A stretch of DNA of 7,789 nucleotides from assembly GCA_002353835.1 (NCBI GenBank), contig DEKL01000065.1, positions 1,707 through 9,495 of the forward strand. Direction: 5' to 3'. The position numbers and the translations under genes are program-made. Source of the stretch: Alphaproteobacteria bacterium UBA2723 (GTDB lineage Bacteria > Pseudomonadota > Alphaproteobacteria > RF32 > CAG-239). How positions within the stretch are numbered: the first letter of the stretch is position 1; every line of letters starts with the position of its first letter. Shown in pieces: positions 1-5,750 of this stretch. The notes under the pieces are model-generated. The model was not told the origin of the DNA. It ran no database searches and was given only the letters and a program-made list of their open reading frames with translations.

Positions 1-615
1 GATTTCAGACGCGGAAAGCCGACCTGCCATAAAGCCTATGATGAAGCAACCGCAATTTTAGCCGGAGACGGTTTATTAACCTATGCCTTTGAAGTCCTAA
101 ACAATGCTGATTTGCCGGCAGAAACCAAGGTGGAATTAACCTTATTGCTTTCGCGTGCGGCCGGTGCTTACCAAGGTATGATAGCCGGTCAGGTTTTGGA
201 TTTATATACGGATTCCCACCAAAATTTTGCGAACCCGAAAGAAGTTATAGAACATACCGAAGAGCTAAAAACCGGTTGTTTGTTGCGTTATCCGTGCGAA
301 GCCGGTGCGGTTTTGGGTCAAGCAACCCCAAAAGAAAGAGAAACATTGATAAAGTTTTCGCGTAATTTGGGTATTGCTTTCCAAATAACTGATGATATTT
401 TAGATGTTGAGGGGGACGAAAAGCTTGTCGGCAAGACCTTAAAAAAGGACAAAGCCCAACAAAAATTAAACTTTGTCGGTATCTACGGAGTCTCTAAGGC
501 CAGAGAAATTGCCGCAGATTTAATCAACGAGGCAGAAACATTGATTTCAAGCTTTGGTAACCGCGCCGAAAACTTAAAACTGTTGTCAAGATATTTTTTA
601 ACAAGAAATCACTAA
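1..615 (+). CDS. ispA: Polyprenyl (farnesyl/geranyl) diphosphate synthase, IspA type, 5'-truncated by window edge
   Basis: Condenses isopentenyl diphosphate with allylic diphosphates to give C15 (or C20) prenyl diphosphate, the cytosolic precursor of undecaprenyl phosphate and quinone side chains. The frame is open from base 1, so the N-terminal third lies outside; 204 residues remain of a usual ~295. The first residues read DFRRGKPTCHKAYDEA, the tail of the first Asp-rich motif (DDxx(xx)D plus RRGKPT), followed by ILAGDGLLTYAFEVL. The second Asp-rich motif DDILD, which binds Mg-diphosphate, is at 391-405 within FQITDDILDVEGDEKLVGK. The C-terminus (SRYFLTRNH) ends like E. coli IspA, so the 3' end is intact. 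An internal TTG at 112 is not the start, because homology continues upstream of it. Product chain length cannot be read without the residues before the first motif. TAA stop at 613-615; no convincing terminator follows, only a small palindrome without a T-tract. Confidence 0.93.
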   Translation, partial: DFRRGKPTCHKAYDEATAILAGDGLLTYAFEVLNNADLPAETKVELTLLLSRAAGAYQGMIAGQVLDLYTDSHQNFANPKEVIEHTEELKTGCLLRYPCEAGAVLGQATPKERETLIKFSRNLGIAFQITDDILDVEGDEKLVGKTLKKDKAQQKLNFVGIYGVSKAREIAADLINEAETLISSFGNRAENLKLLSRYFLTRNH

Positions 616-617
616 AA

Positions 618-635
618 TGTGACAATTTTGTTACA
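618..635. promoter_or_regulatory. Imperfect palindrome upstream of the 715 gene (possible operator)
   Basis: TGTGAC at 618-623 and GTTACA at 630-635 form a 6-base inverted repeat with one G-T mismatch and a 6-base AT centre. It is centred about 52 bases before the predicted transcription start of the next gene. No T-run follows on the plus strand, so it is a poor ispA terminator. The half-sites look Crp/Fnr-like, but the TGTGA-to-TTACA gap is 8 bases, not the 6 expected for Crp. Function is unproven. Confidence 0.25.
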
Positions 636-643
636 AAAAAAGC

Positions 644-672
644 TTGCGTATCCATTAAAAACATGCTATAAT
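644..672 (+). promoter_or_regulatory. Sigma70-type extended -10 promoter for the 715 gene
   Basis: A perfect -10 TATAAT lies at 667-672, preceded by TGC at 664-666 (extended -10, TGn). A weak -35 TTGCGT lies at 644-649, giving a 17-base spacer. The extended -10 would compensate for the poor -35. The predicted start is near 679, giving a leader of about 36 bases before the ATG at 715. Confidence 0.7.
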
Positions 673-714
673 CAAAACATAAGAGAGATGTAATTATTAT
701 AAGAGGAGGCAACC

Positions 715-1134
715 ATGAATGAGACGACAAAACGCGAAGCCCTAAAGGCAGATTTGATCGCCGGTAAGGGTCCGGACAACGAACCGTTGGAAGCCAAGAA
801 AAAAGGCAAAATTTTCGTTGAATCCTTGGAAAAGTGCGAAACATCAGAAGACGTTATCAATTTGTTGTGTCGGACAATGCCGTTAAACACAATAAAAGAC
901 CGTGCCGGTTATGTGACGGAAAATCCTTTGGTATTAAATTTCCGTAAGGCGGCAATGGTTGTCAATATTAACGGTGGTTATGATCCTCGCCATGGTGATT
1001 TGGTAATGATTGCCGTAGAAAAAGGTTCACATTTTGAAAAAGACGGAATTAAAGGTTTTAAGGATAAGCTTTTTAAGGACTTGAAAAGACGAATGCAAAT
1101 TTTAGCAACCGGTGAGAGAGTTGCAACCGCATAG
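715..1134 (+). CDS. Hypothetical 139-residue soluble protein, monocistronic
   Basis: I do not recognise this protein. The ATG at 715 is preceded by an almost ideal RBS (AGAGGAGG at 702-709, 5-base gap), which fixes the start and suggests efficient translation. The product is charged and Lys-rich at both ends (KKKGK near residue 30; KGFKDKLFKDLKRR near residues 103-116), has no signal peptide or membrane segment, and its middle (residues ~45-93, including VVNINGGYDPRHGDLVMIAV) looks alpha/beta. The basic C-terminus could touch nucleic acid, but no named motif supports that. It stands alone: its own extended -10 promoter in front, a strong terminator directly behind. Base composition (about 40% GC in a counted row) matches the native neighbours, not the pyr genes. 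Real-gene evidence is the promoter, RBS, codon pattern and terminator rather than homology. Confidence 0.8.
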   Translation: MNETTKREALKADLIAGKGPDNEPLEAKKKGKIFVESLEKCETSEDVINLLCRTMPLNTIKDRAGYVTENPLVLNFRKAAMVVNINGGYDPRHGDLVMIAVEKGSHFEKDGIKGFKDKLFKDLKRRMQILATGERVATA

Positions 1135-1160
1135 AAAATTTTAATTCATTATACAAACAA

Positions 1161-1197
1161 AAAAACATCTTCGTTGCCAAGCGAAGATGTTTTTTTA
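1161..1197 (+). terminator. Rho-independent terminator of the 715 gene (probably bidirectional)
   Basis: ACATCTTCG (1165-1173) pairs perfectly with CGAAGATGT (1182-1190) around an 8-base loop. A-runs before (1161-1164) and seven Ts after it extend the stem and supply the U-tract. The A-run on the left also gives a T-tract for minus-strand transcripts, so it could back up the pyrF terminator. Confidence 0.88.
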
Positions 1198-1198
1198 T

Positions 1199-1227
1199 AT
1201 AAAAAAGCCTCTCATCAAGAGAGGCTT
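1199..1227 (-). terminator. Rho-independent terminator of pyrF
   Basis: AAGCCTCTC (1205-1213) and GAGAGGCTT (1219-1227) form a perfect 9-bp stem with a 5-base loop. Read on the minus strand the hairpin is followed by TTTTTT (complement of 1201-1206). It lies 18 bases past the pyrF stop. On the plus strand there is no T-tract after it, so its direction is minus. Confidence 0.87.
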
Positions 1228-1245
1228 AATAAGGTACAGATTTTT

Positions 1246-2109
1246 CTAACGTTTTGGTAAAAGCTCGGCCATCTGTTTCTGTAGTTTCTGCGCAGCAGCT
1301 CCGGCAGCCTCGGCATAGTCAGCATCTTTGCTGGCATAGATGATACCGCGTGACGAGTTAACGAGCAAGCCACAGTCAGGTGTCATACCAAACTTTGCCA
1401 CATCTTCAAGGCTTCCGCCCTGTGCACCGATACCGGGAACCAAGAGGAAATGCCTCGGCACAATCTTCCTTATTTCCGTCAGCATCTCCGCACGCGTGGC
1501 GCCCACCACATACATTGTGTTCTCAAAACTGCTCTCTTTCCAACCGCTGGTTGTCGCCAGAACTTGTTGGTAGAGGGGAACACCGAAATTGTCCTTAATC
1601 ATCTGGAAGTCAAGCCCGCCGGGATTGGAGGTCAGCGCCAGAATGACAGACCAACAGGTTGCATCACGTGCCACATCATGGTAGGTCAGGAAAGGCTTAA
1701 CACTGTCGTAGCCCATGTAGGGGTTAAGAGTCACGGCATCCGCCTTGAGATTACCGAAAATAGCCTTGGCGTACTGGGTTGCCGTGTTACCGATATCTCC
1801 GCGCTTGGCATCAGCGATAACCAGTATTTCCGGATGATTTTTCTTGATGTAGGTCACAATTTCTTCAAGCACAGCCAAACCACGAGAACCATAGCGCTCA
1901 TAGAAGGCAAGATTTGGCTTATAGGCAACCGCATAGGGAGCAGTAGCATCAATGATGTCACAGGCATAATGCAGCACCAAATCCGTTACATCACATTTTG
2001 GGTTAGCATCCACCAGACATTGCGGGATTTTATCCCCGTCAACATCCAAACCGACACACAGAAAAGATTTCTTTGCGAAAATCTGTTCAACTAATTTAGA
2101 ATAGTTCAT
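1246..2109 (-). CDS. pyrF: Orotidine 5'-phosphate decarboxylase, long 'type 2' form
   Basis: Catalyses the last step of UMP synthesis, OMP to UMP plus CO2, in the cytosol. The 287-residue product carries the catalytic Lys-Asp-Lys-Asp set of the family: K64 (AYKPNLAFY), then D100, K102 and D105 in IADAKRGDIGNT. Phosphate-binding elements are PGIGAQGGS (225-233) and NSSRGIIYA with R254. The length and the DAKRGDIGNT motif mark the type 2 subgroup, unlike the ~230-residue enzyme usual in Proteobacteria. Resemblance is strongest, from memory, to Bacteroidetes PyrF (GLLVNSSRGIIYA near the end). I start at ATG 2109, which gives MNYSKLVEQIF; an in-frame TTG at 2136 would add nine unlikely residues. 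There is no Shine-Dalgarno sequence. Sampled rows are about 55% GC, well above the flanking genes. It is divergent from pyrE and convergent with the 715 gene. Confidence 0.95.
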   Translation of the reverse strand: MNYSKLVEQIFAKKSFLCVGLDVDGDKIPQCLVDANPKCDVTDLVLHYACDIIDATAPYAVAYKPNLAFYERYGSRGLAVLEEIVTYIKKNHPEILVIADAKRGDIGNTATQYAKAIFGNLKADAVTLNPYMGYDSVKPFLTYHDVARDATCWSVILALTSNPGGLDFQMIKDNFGVPLYQQVLATTSGWKESSFENTMYVVGATRAEMLTEIRKIVPRHFLLVPGIGAQGGSLEDVAKFGMTPDCGLLVNSSRGIIYASKDADYAEAAGAAAQKLQKQMAELLPKR

Positions 2110-2156
2110 AAGACATAAAATTAAAGGGTGAAACAATAAGATATTTTGTAATAGGA

Positions 2157-2184
2157 ACTATAAGGACAAAAAAATAAAAATCAA
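2157..2184 (-). promoter_or_regulatory. Predicted sigma70-like promoter of pyrF
   Basis: On the minus strand, TTGATT (2184-2179) and TATAGT (2162-2157) are separated by 16 bases. The predicted start near 2150 leaves a leader of about 40 bases without a Shine-Dalgarno motif. It sits back-to-back with the pyrE promoter. Confidence 0.6.
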
Positions 2185-2192
2185 GTTTTTTA

Positions 2193-2220
2193 TTGACAAA
2201 AAAAAGAAAATAAATATGAT
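2193..2220 (+). promoter_or_regulatory. Predicted sigma70 promoter of pyrE
   Basis: Consensus -35 TTGACA at 2193-2198 and -10 TATGAT at 2215-2220, with a 16-base A-rich spacer. Start predicted near 2227. Only eight bases separate this -35 from that of pyrF, so one regulator or polymerase bound here would affect both genes. Confidence 0.75.
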
Positions 2221-2241
2221 AGCCGTATCTTATTTATTATT

Positions 2242-2256
2242 GTGTGTTTAGCACAC
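2242..2256 (+). promoter_or_regulatory. Small hairpin in the pyrE leader
   Basis: GTGTG (2242-2246) pairs with CACAC (2252-2256) around TTTAG, about 15 bases into the predicted pyrE transcript and 30 bases before the ATG. It has no T-tract, so it is not an attenuator terminator of the enterobacterial pyrE kind. It may stabilise the leader or be chance. Confidence 0.3.
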
Positions 2257-2286
2257 GTTATGTCTAACTTCATAAAATTATTAATT

Positions 2287-2940
2287 ATGAACAAAAAAGA
2301 AATTGCTAAAGCATTGCTTAGCGCAGGAGCGGTCAAGTTCTTCCCGAACCCGAAAGATGCCATCACCTTTAAGAGCGGCATCAAGAGCCCAATCTACTGT
2401 AACAACAGGGAAATGACCAAGAGTTCAGATTGCTACAACATCATTCTGAATGACTTTATGGATGCCGTCAACGCCATGTGGGATGAGTATGATTCCCATG
2501 CTGAGATTACAATCGTCGGTGTTCCTATGGGTGCATTGTTCTGGGCAAGTTGTATTGCCTTTGACTTCGGTGCCGGCTATGCTTTCGTTCGTCAAGAGGC
2601 CAAGGATCACGGCATGAAGACCAAGATTGACGGTCATCCGTTGGGCGAAGGAACCAAGGTCATCATCATTGAGGATCTCATCTCTACCGGTGGCTCATGT
2701 CTGGAAGTTGTTGAAGCCGTGCGAGCAACCGGTGCTGAGGTACTGGGCGTCGTTGCCATCGTCACCTATGGCTGGCCTAAGACAATCAAGCGTTTTGAAG
2801 ATGCCGGTGTGAAACTGAAGACTTTGACAGACTATGCCACAATCGTCCGCGCCGGTACAGAGATGAAACTGTTCTCGGCAGAAGATGGTGCCGTTCTGGA
2901 AAATTGGTATCACGCCCCCGAGAACTGGGGACAACTCTAG
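2287..2940 (+). CDS. pyrE: Orotate phosphoribosyltransferase
   Basis: Joins orotate to PRPP to give OMP, the substrate of PyrF encoded next door; cytosolic, normally a dimer. The 217-residue product shows the N-terminal FKSGIKSPIYCNNR (28-41), the flexible catalytic loop VRQEAKDHG with R102, K106 and H108, and the PRPP-binding motif VIIIEDLISTGGS (125-137) containing the E129-D130 pair. Length is normal for the family (about 210). The start is ATG 2287 by homology (MNKKEIAKALL); in-frame GTG 2242 and ATG 2260 would add a poorly conserved extension. No Shine-Dalgarno site precedes the ATG, only AT-rich sequence. Counted rows reach 50-60% GC, above the flanking genes. It is divergently paired with pyrF and insulated by a terminator downstream, which together suggests joint acquisition. 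Confidence 0.95.
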   Translation: MNKKEIAKALLSAGAVKFFPNPKDAITFKSGIKSPIYCNNREMTKSSDCYNIILNDFMDAVNAMWDEYDSHAEITIVGVPMGALFWASCIAFDFGAGYAFVRQEAKDHGMKTKIDGHPLGEGTKVIIIEDLISTGGSCLEVVEAVRATGAEVLGVVAIVTYGWPKTIKRFEDAGVKLKTLTDYATIVRAGTEMKLFSAEDGAVLENWYHAPENWGQL

Positions 2941-2956
2941 TTTCGTTGCGTTTACA

Positions 2957-3000
2957 AAAGAAAAAAGAGAGCCTGCCGCAAGGTAAGCTCTCTTAATTTT
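2957..3000. terminator. Bidirectional terminator between pyrE and the 3015 gene
   Basis: AAGAGAGC (2965-2972) pairs with GCTCTCTT (2987-2994) across a 14-base loop. On the minus strand it is followed by TTTTTTCTTTT, a strong U-tract serving the 3015-3611 gene. On the plus strand AATTTT follows, a weaker tract serving pyrE, whose stop is 25 bases upstream. Confidence 0.8.
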
Positions 3001-3014
3001 GAATATCACTGAGA

Positions 3015-3611
3015 TTATTCAATACAGCAATCAACTGCTTTGCGAACAAAGGCTTTCATTTTAGCAAAACCGCTCTTCGGTTCTTCGGCAACCGGTTCGG
3101 CAACAACATCACTGCCAACCACAGCCGGTGCTTCTTTGTTGATTTTTTCGCTGATTTTCTTAATATCTTCAACGCTATCCTCAATCCACTTCATATCGGA
3201 AACATTAAGCATATTCATATTTAAGCCCCAAAACAGACAATACAAATCATAGGCTTTATTAAATAAATCATAAGCTTGTTCTTTATTTCCCAAACTCTGT
3301 TGTTTGGTACCGACCTCCATCAAGCGCATGGAAGAAGCAAGCAAGTGCTTAGAAATGCACCAAACCTCGCCCTCATAAGACGGAATAATCTTAAGCATAA
3401 GTTTTTTACGTGTTTCACGCACATCTTCTATCAAATCATAGAAAGAATTTTTACCGGTCTTCGCGCCGGAAAACACCAAATGCTCTTCAATAGAAATCAA
3501 GTTCATGATGGCAATCGTTAAATCCTGGTCGGAAGATAAATCTTTCGGATTAACTTTTTTGGTAGCATCAATACGTTCAACAAATTCTTTTACATTTTCT
3601 GCTTTTTTCAT
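3015..3611 (-). CDS. Uncharacterised helical soluble protein, second gene of the CxxC membrane pair
   Basis: No function recognised. The 198-residue product is predicted mostly alpha-helical: helix near 27-50 (NLISIEEHLVFSGAKTG), 55-75, 80-103 (EVWCISKHLLASSMRLMEVG) and a TPR-like stretch 110-130 (EQAYDLFNKAYDLYCLFWGL). E43/H44 and C85/H89 sit in the most conserved-looking blocks and could bind a metal or cofactor; that is inference. Residues 150-178 are an Ala/Pro/Val/Glu-rich linker, followed by a basic amphipathic tail ending in DCCIE, which might contact the membrane. From memory, proteins with 'ISIEEHL...KTGK' and 'EGEVWCISKHLL' blocks occur in various uncultured bacteria, but I cannot name a family. 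ATG 3611 has an AAGGAG site 8 bases away that overlaps the stop codon of the upstream CxxC gene (12-base gap), so the two are probably translationally coupled. Confidence 0.85.
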   Translation of the reverse strand: MKKAENVKEFVERIDATKKVNPKDLSSDQDLTIAIMNLISIEEHLVFSGAKTGKNSFYDLIEDVRETRKKLMLKIIPSYEGEVWCISKHLLASSMRLMEVGTKQQSLGNKEQAYDLFNKAYDLYCLFWGLNMNMLNVSDMKWIEDSVEDIKKISEKINKEAPAVVGSDVVAEPVAEEPKSGFAKMKAFVRKAVDCCIE

Positions 3612-3619
3612 TTTAAAAA

Positions 3620-3625
3620 CTCCTT
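3620..3625 (-). promoter_or_regulatory. RBS of the 3015 gene, overlapping the upstream stop codon
   Basis: AAGGAG on the minus strand (3625-3620), 8 bases before ATG 3611. Its first two bases belong to the TAA stop (3626-3624) of the 3624-4154 gene. Ribosomes finishing the membrane protein end on this site, favouring coupled synthesis. Confidence 0.75.
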
Positions 3626-4154
3626 ATAAACTGCTTAAATCAGGCATAACCGGTGCGCAAAGTTGTAAATAAGCAAACAACCAAGATGTCAGTGCTAAAG
3701 CGGCAACCGGAACAACAACTTTTTCAAACGGGAAGTGTGCATGACCGCCGTTATGTCTTTTCATCCATTGATAAAATTCCGATGAATAGTGCAAAACCAA
3801 AGCCCCGCAAATCGTCGCAAACAAGAACGGATCAAGCCAAAAAACGAGAATAGCCTTCGGGGTGTAAACCAACTGAGAAATGTACATAAACAAAATCATG
3901 GCCACCGAGCTGACTAAAACGATAAAGTCGCGTCCTTTGAAGTGCCACCCTTTTTTATCCATCCATTTCAAAGTCCAATATCCGAGTAAAATCAAGAAAG
4001 CACCGGCCCACACGCCGACAACACCGTCATCAACGCCCATCCGCCGTGCAATTTCTAAAGAAGCCCCAACCGCTACCGTACAAACGGCACAAGCCGGATT
4101 AGCATAAGCTTCAATGCTGACCAGTAAAAGCGCTAAAATAAATAAAATCAACAT
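3624..4154 (-). CDS. Four-TM inner-membrane protein with periplasmic CxxC, unknown family
   Basis: The 176-residue product begins with a hydrophobic signal sequence (residues 1-18, likely cut after AYA), followed at once by a CAVC motif (C22, C25) in NPACAVCTVAVGAS. Membrane helices are predicted at about 45-63, 77-97, 102-122 and 146-165. The basic loops 63-76 (KWMDKKGWHFKGR) and 123-145 (MKRHNGGHAH) face the cytoplasm by the positive-inside rule, which places the CxxC, and C166 at the last helix, on the periplasmic side. A thiol-redox or metal role is plausible; four helices plus CxxC recall DsbB and VKOR, but the order of cysteines does not fit either. The signal lacks the usual basic n-region, yet ATG 4154 has AGAGGA at 5 bases and is the only good start. 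First gene of a pair with 3015-3611. Confidence 0.85.
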   Translation of the reverse strand: MLILFILALLLVSIEAYANPACAVCTVAVGASLEIARRMGVDDGVVGVWAGAFLILLGYWTLKWMDKKGWHFKGRDFIVLVSSVAMILFMYISQLVYTPKAILVFWLDPFLFATICGALVLHYSSEFYQWMKRHNGGHAHFPFEKVVVPVAALALTSWLFAYLQLCAPVMPDLSSL

Positions 4155-4159
4155 AGTTT

Positions 4160-4214
4160 TCCTCTATCAAAAATACCTGCTACCAAAATATTCATATTAT
4201 ATAGCTAAAGTCAA
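4160..4214 (-). promoter_or_regulatory. RBS and candidate promoter region of the CxxC gene pair
   Basis: AGAGGA (4165-4160) is the RBS for ATG 4154. Upstream on the minus strand lie TTGACT (4214-4209) and TATAAT (4201-4196). They are only 7 bases apart, so they cannot be the two boxes of one promoter. Either TATAAT acts with a poor -35, or TTGACT pairs with a TATTTT box 18 bases downstream. The 88-base gap to the preceding gene makes an own promoter likely, but its exact position is unsettled. Confidence 0.4.
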
Positions 4215-4242
4215 ATATTTTTTAAGACTTATCTGCCTTTTC

Positions 4243-5739
4243 TCAATAATTTCTTTTCGCGATAAATTGCCAAAAAATATCAGTTTTATATCTTCTTGCC
4301 GTAAATTGGTGATTAGCATCCCAGCCGAATTCAGGCATACGGACAAAAGACTGGTTAAGCGTATAAATTTCATCTTTCACCAAATCAAGCTTTTTTTCCT
4401 CATTAACGTAATGAATACCGCGATAAAACTCCATAATCGGCGTAGCAGTACCGATAAGCCATAGGCAAATAAGCAAAGTTCTTAAAAACGTGTATTTTTT
4501 ATCTTCAAAACTTTCATAGATAAAACGAACGGTAAAGACGGCCAATAAAACAAGGGCAGGCATTGAAGCGCGCATACAAAAATTATTTTGCTGGTCTAAA
4601 CGCAGAAACGGGATAAAAATAAGAGAAACAACAGCAGTTATGAAGAAGACATCTTTCTTGTACCTAAAACAAAGCACAAAAGCATACAATAGAAATTCCA
4701 GCAGCATAAACAATAATAATCTTCTAAGGACAATAAAATTCATAAAGAATTCCCATCTGTCTATTCCCTGCGTATTTGTTATAAAATACATAACAACGAG
4801 TGGCAACAGCCAAAAAACACCGATAATATTTGGTATAGAAAAGATGTTTTCCTTAATAAAAATCATTTTTCTCTTTGCATTGAAAAATTCGTAACCGGCA
4901 TAGACAATCATAAAAGTACCGATACCTGCGGTGGGATAGGGTGCCAAAAACAACATTAACGGCACCAAAAAGCCAAAATTTTTAATTTGCCGCTCATTAT
5001 AAACAAGTAAAGTCATCAAAGCAGCCGGAATAAATTGATTAAATACCCAAAACATACTGGTTGTAATAGATGAATATTGGATAATGGATGCCCACCAGTC
5101 CAAATGATAATCAAAAGGCTGCTTCCAAAGAACGAAGAATTTATAGCCGATAATATCCAAGCCGGAAAAGAAAACAAAACCTATTATTGCCAGTAGAAAT
5201 TTCTTTAGATTATCAGCTTTAACGGCAAGACCGAAATGCAAGAAAACAAGCCCCGTACCTAAAGCGGCATAAAACAAAAGCAACACATTGCCGATAATAA
5301 ACAAAGTCTCTTGAGAAAAGCCGAACAAGGCGCATATTTTGGTTAAAAACGCAGGAACAAGCCAAAATCCAACGTAATAAACCAAAGGTGTATTGGCTTT
5401 ATCGTAAAAAACCGGCCACTCGTAGTTAATCAAATCACGAAATACCGCATTTCTGAAATGGAAATCAAAAGACTGATAATAAAAGTAGCCGATACCGGCA
5501 AAAAAGCACCAAATAAGAGCCAAACTAAAAGAGATTATAACTGCATTGTTTTTAATGTAATACTTTAAGTTGTTGCTTTTAATACTTGAATATGTGTAAT
5601 AAAATCCAATGATATAAAATAAGGAAAAACCGATTTCAAAACCATAATCCAACCAACTCAACAGGAAAACAAGCAACGGCAAAGCAAGATAAATATAAGT
5701 TACTTTATAAAGAATATCTATCTGCTTGCCGTTCTGCAT
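4243..5739 (-). CDS. Large polytopic membrane protein, possibly GT-C-like, unknown function
   Basis: The product of 498 residues is dominated by about 11-12 hydrophobic helices, with a soluble tail of some 60 residues (from EKKLDLVKDEIY). No family name can be given. The most striking block is SFDFHFRNAVFRDLINYEWP near residues 90-109, a D-x-H followed by Arg/Asn and an acidic residue in what should be the first large external loop. That layout recalls lipid-linked sugar transferases of the GT-C fold (Asp in the first loop), an inference only. A second distinctive block is QQNNFCMRASMPAL (~394-407). The start is ATG 5739, because AGGAGG (5750-5745) is 5 bases away; the in-frame GTG at 5742 is only 2 bases from it. 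The RBS overlaps the terC stop, so it is coupled to terC. AT-rich like its neighbours; no clear terminator follows. Confidence 0.85.
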   Translation of the reverse strand: MQNGKQIDILYKVTYIYLALPLLVFLLSWLDYGFEIGFSLFYIIGFYYTYSSIKSNNLKYYIKNNAVIISFSLALIWCFFAGIGYFYYQSFDFHFRNAVFRDLINYEWPVFYDKANTPLVYYVGFWLVPAFLTKICALFGFSQETLFIIGNVLLLFYAALGTGLVFLHFGLAVKADNLKKFLLAIIGFVFFSGLDIIGYKFFVLWKQPFDYHLDWWASIIQYSSITTSMFWVFNQFIPAALMTLLVYNERQIKNFGFLVPLMLFLAPYPTAGIGTFMIVYAGYEFFNAKRKMIFIKENIFSIPNIIGVFWLLPLVVMYFITNTQGIDRWEFFMNFIVLRRLLLFMLLEFLLYAFVLCFRYKKDVFFITAVVSLIFIPFLRLDQQNNFCMRASMPALVLLAVFTVRFIYESFEDKKYTFLRTLLICLWLIGTATPIMEFYRGIHYVNEEKKLDLVKDEIYTLNQSFVRMPEFGWDANHQFTARRYKTDIFWQFIAKRNY

Positions 5740-5744
5740 CACAA

Positions 5745-5750
5745 CCTCCT
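5745..5750 (-). promoter_or_regulatory. RBS that decides the start of the polytopic membrane protein
   Basis: Perfect AGGAGG on the minus strand. It favours ATG 5739 (5-base spacing) over GTG 5742 (2-base spacing). It shares bases 5749-5750 with the TAG stop of terC (5751-5749), implying translational coupling. Confidence 0.8.

Noticed and set aside
1450..2094. Long plus-strand frame (214 codons) opposite pyrF
   Set aside because: It mirrors the well-supported pyrF on the other strand, has no RBS or family signature, and arises from pyrF codon bias.
2110..2136. Nine-residue N-terminal extension of PyrF from TTG 2136
   Set aside because: The family start matches MNYSKLVEQ at ATG 2109, and the TTG has no RBS and adds unconserved residues.
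2587..2616. Gln in place of the Lys found in enterobacterial PyrE catalytic loop (VRQEAKDHG)
   Set aside because: Other functional PyrE proteins, such as the Bacillus type with RSKPK, also vary at this position, while the Arg, second Lys and His remain, so there is no sign of inactivation.
3624..4154. Assigning the CxxC membrane protein to DsbB or VKOR
   Set aside because: Both families need further cysteines in other loops; here the CxxC precedes the first helix and only single Cys residues occur elsewhere (C116, C166).
4208..4237. Inverted repeat AAGTC/GACTT after the polytopic membrane gene as a terminator
   Set aside because: The stem is only five bases with a large AT loop and no T-tract follows on the minus strand.
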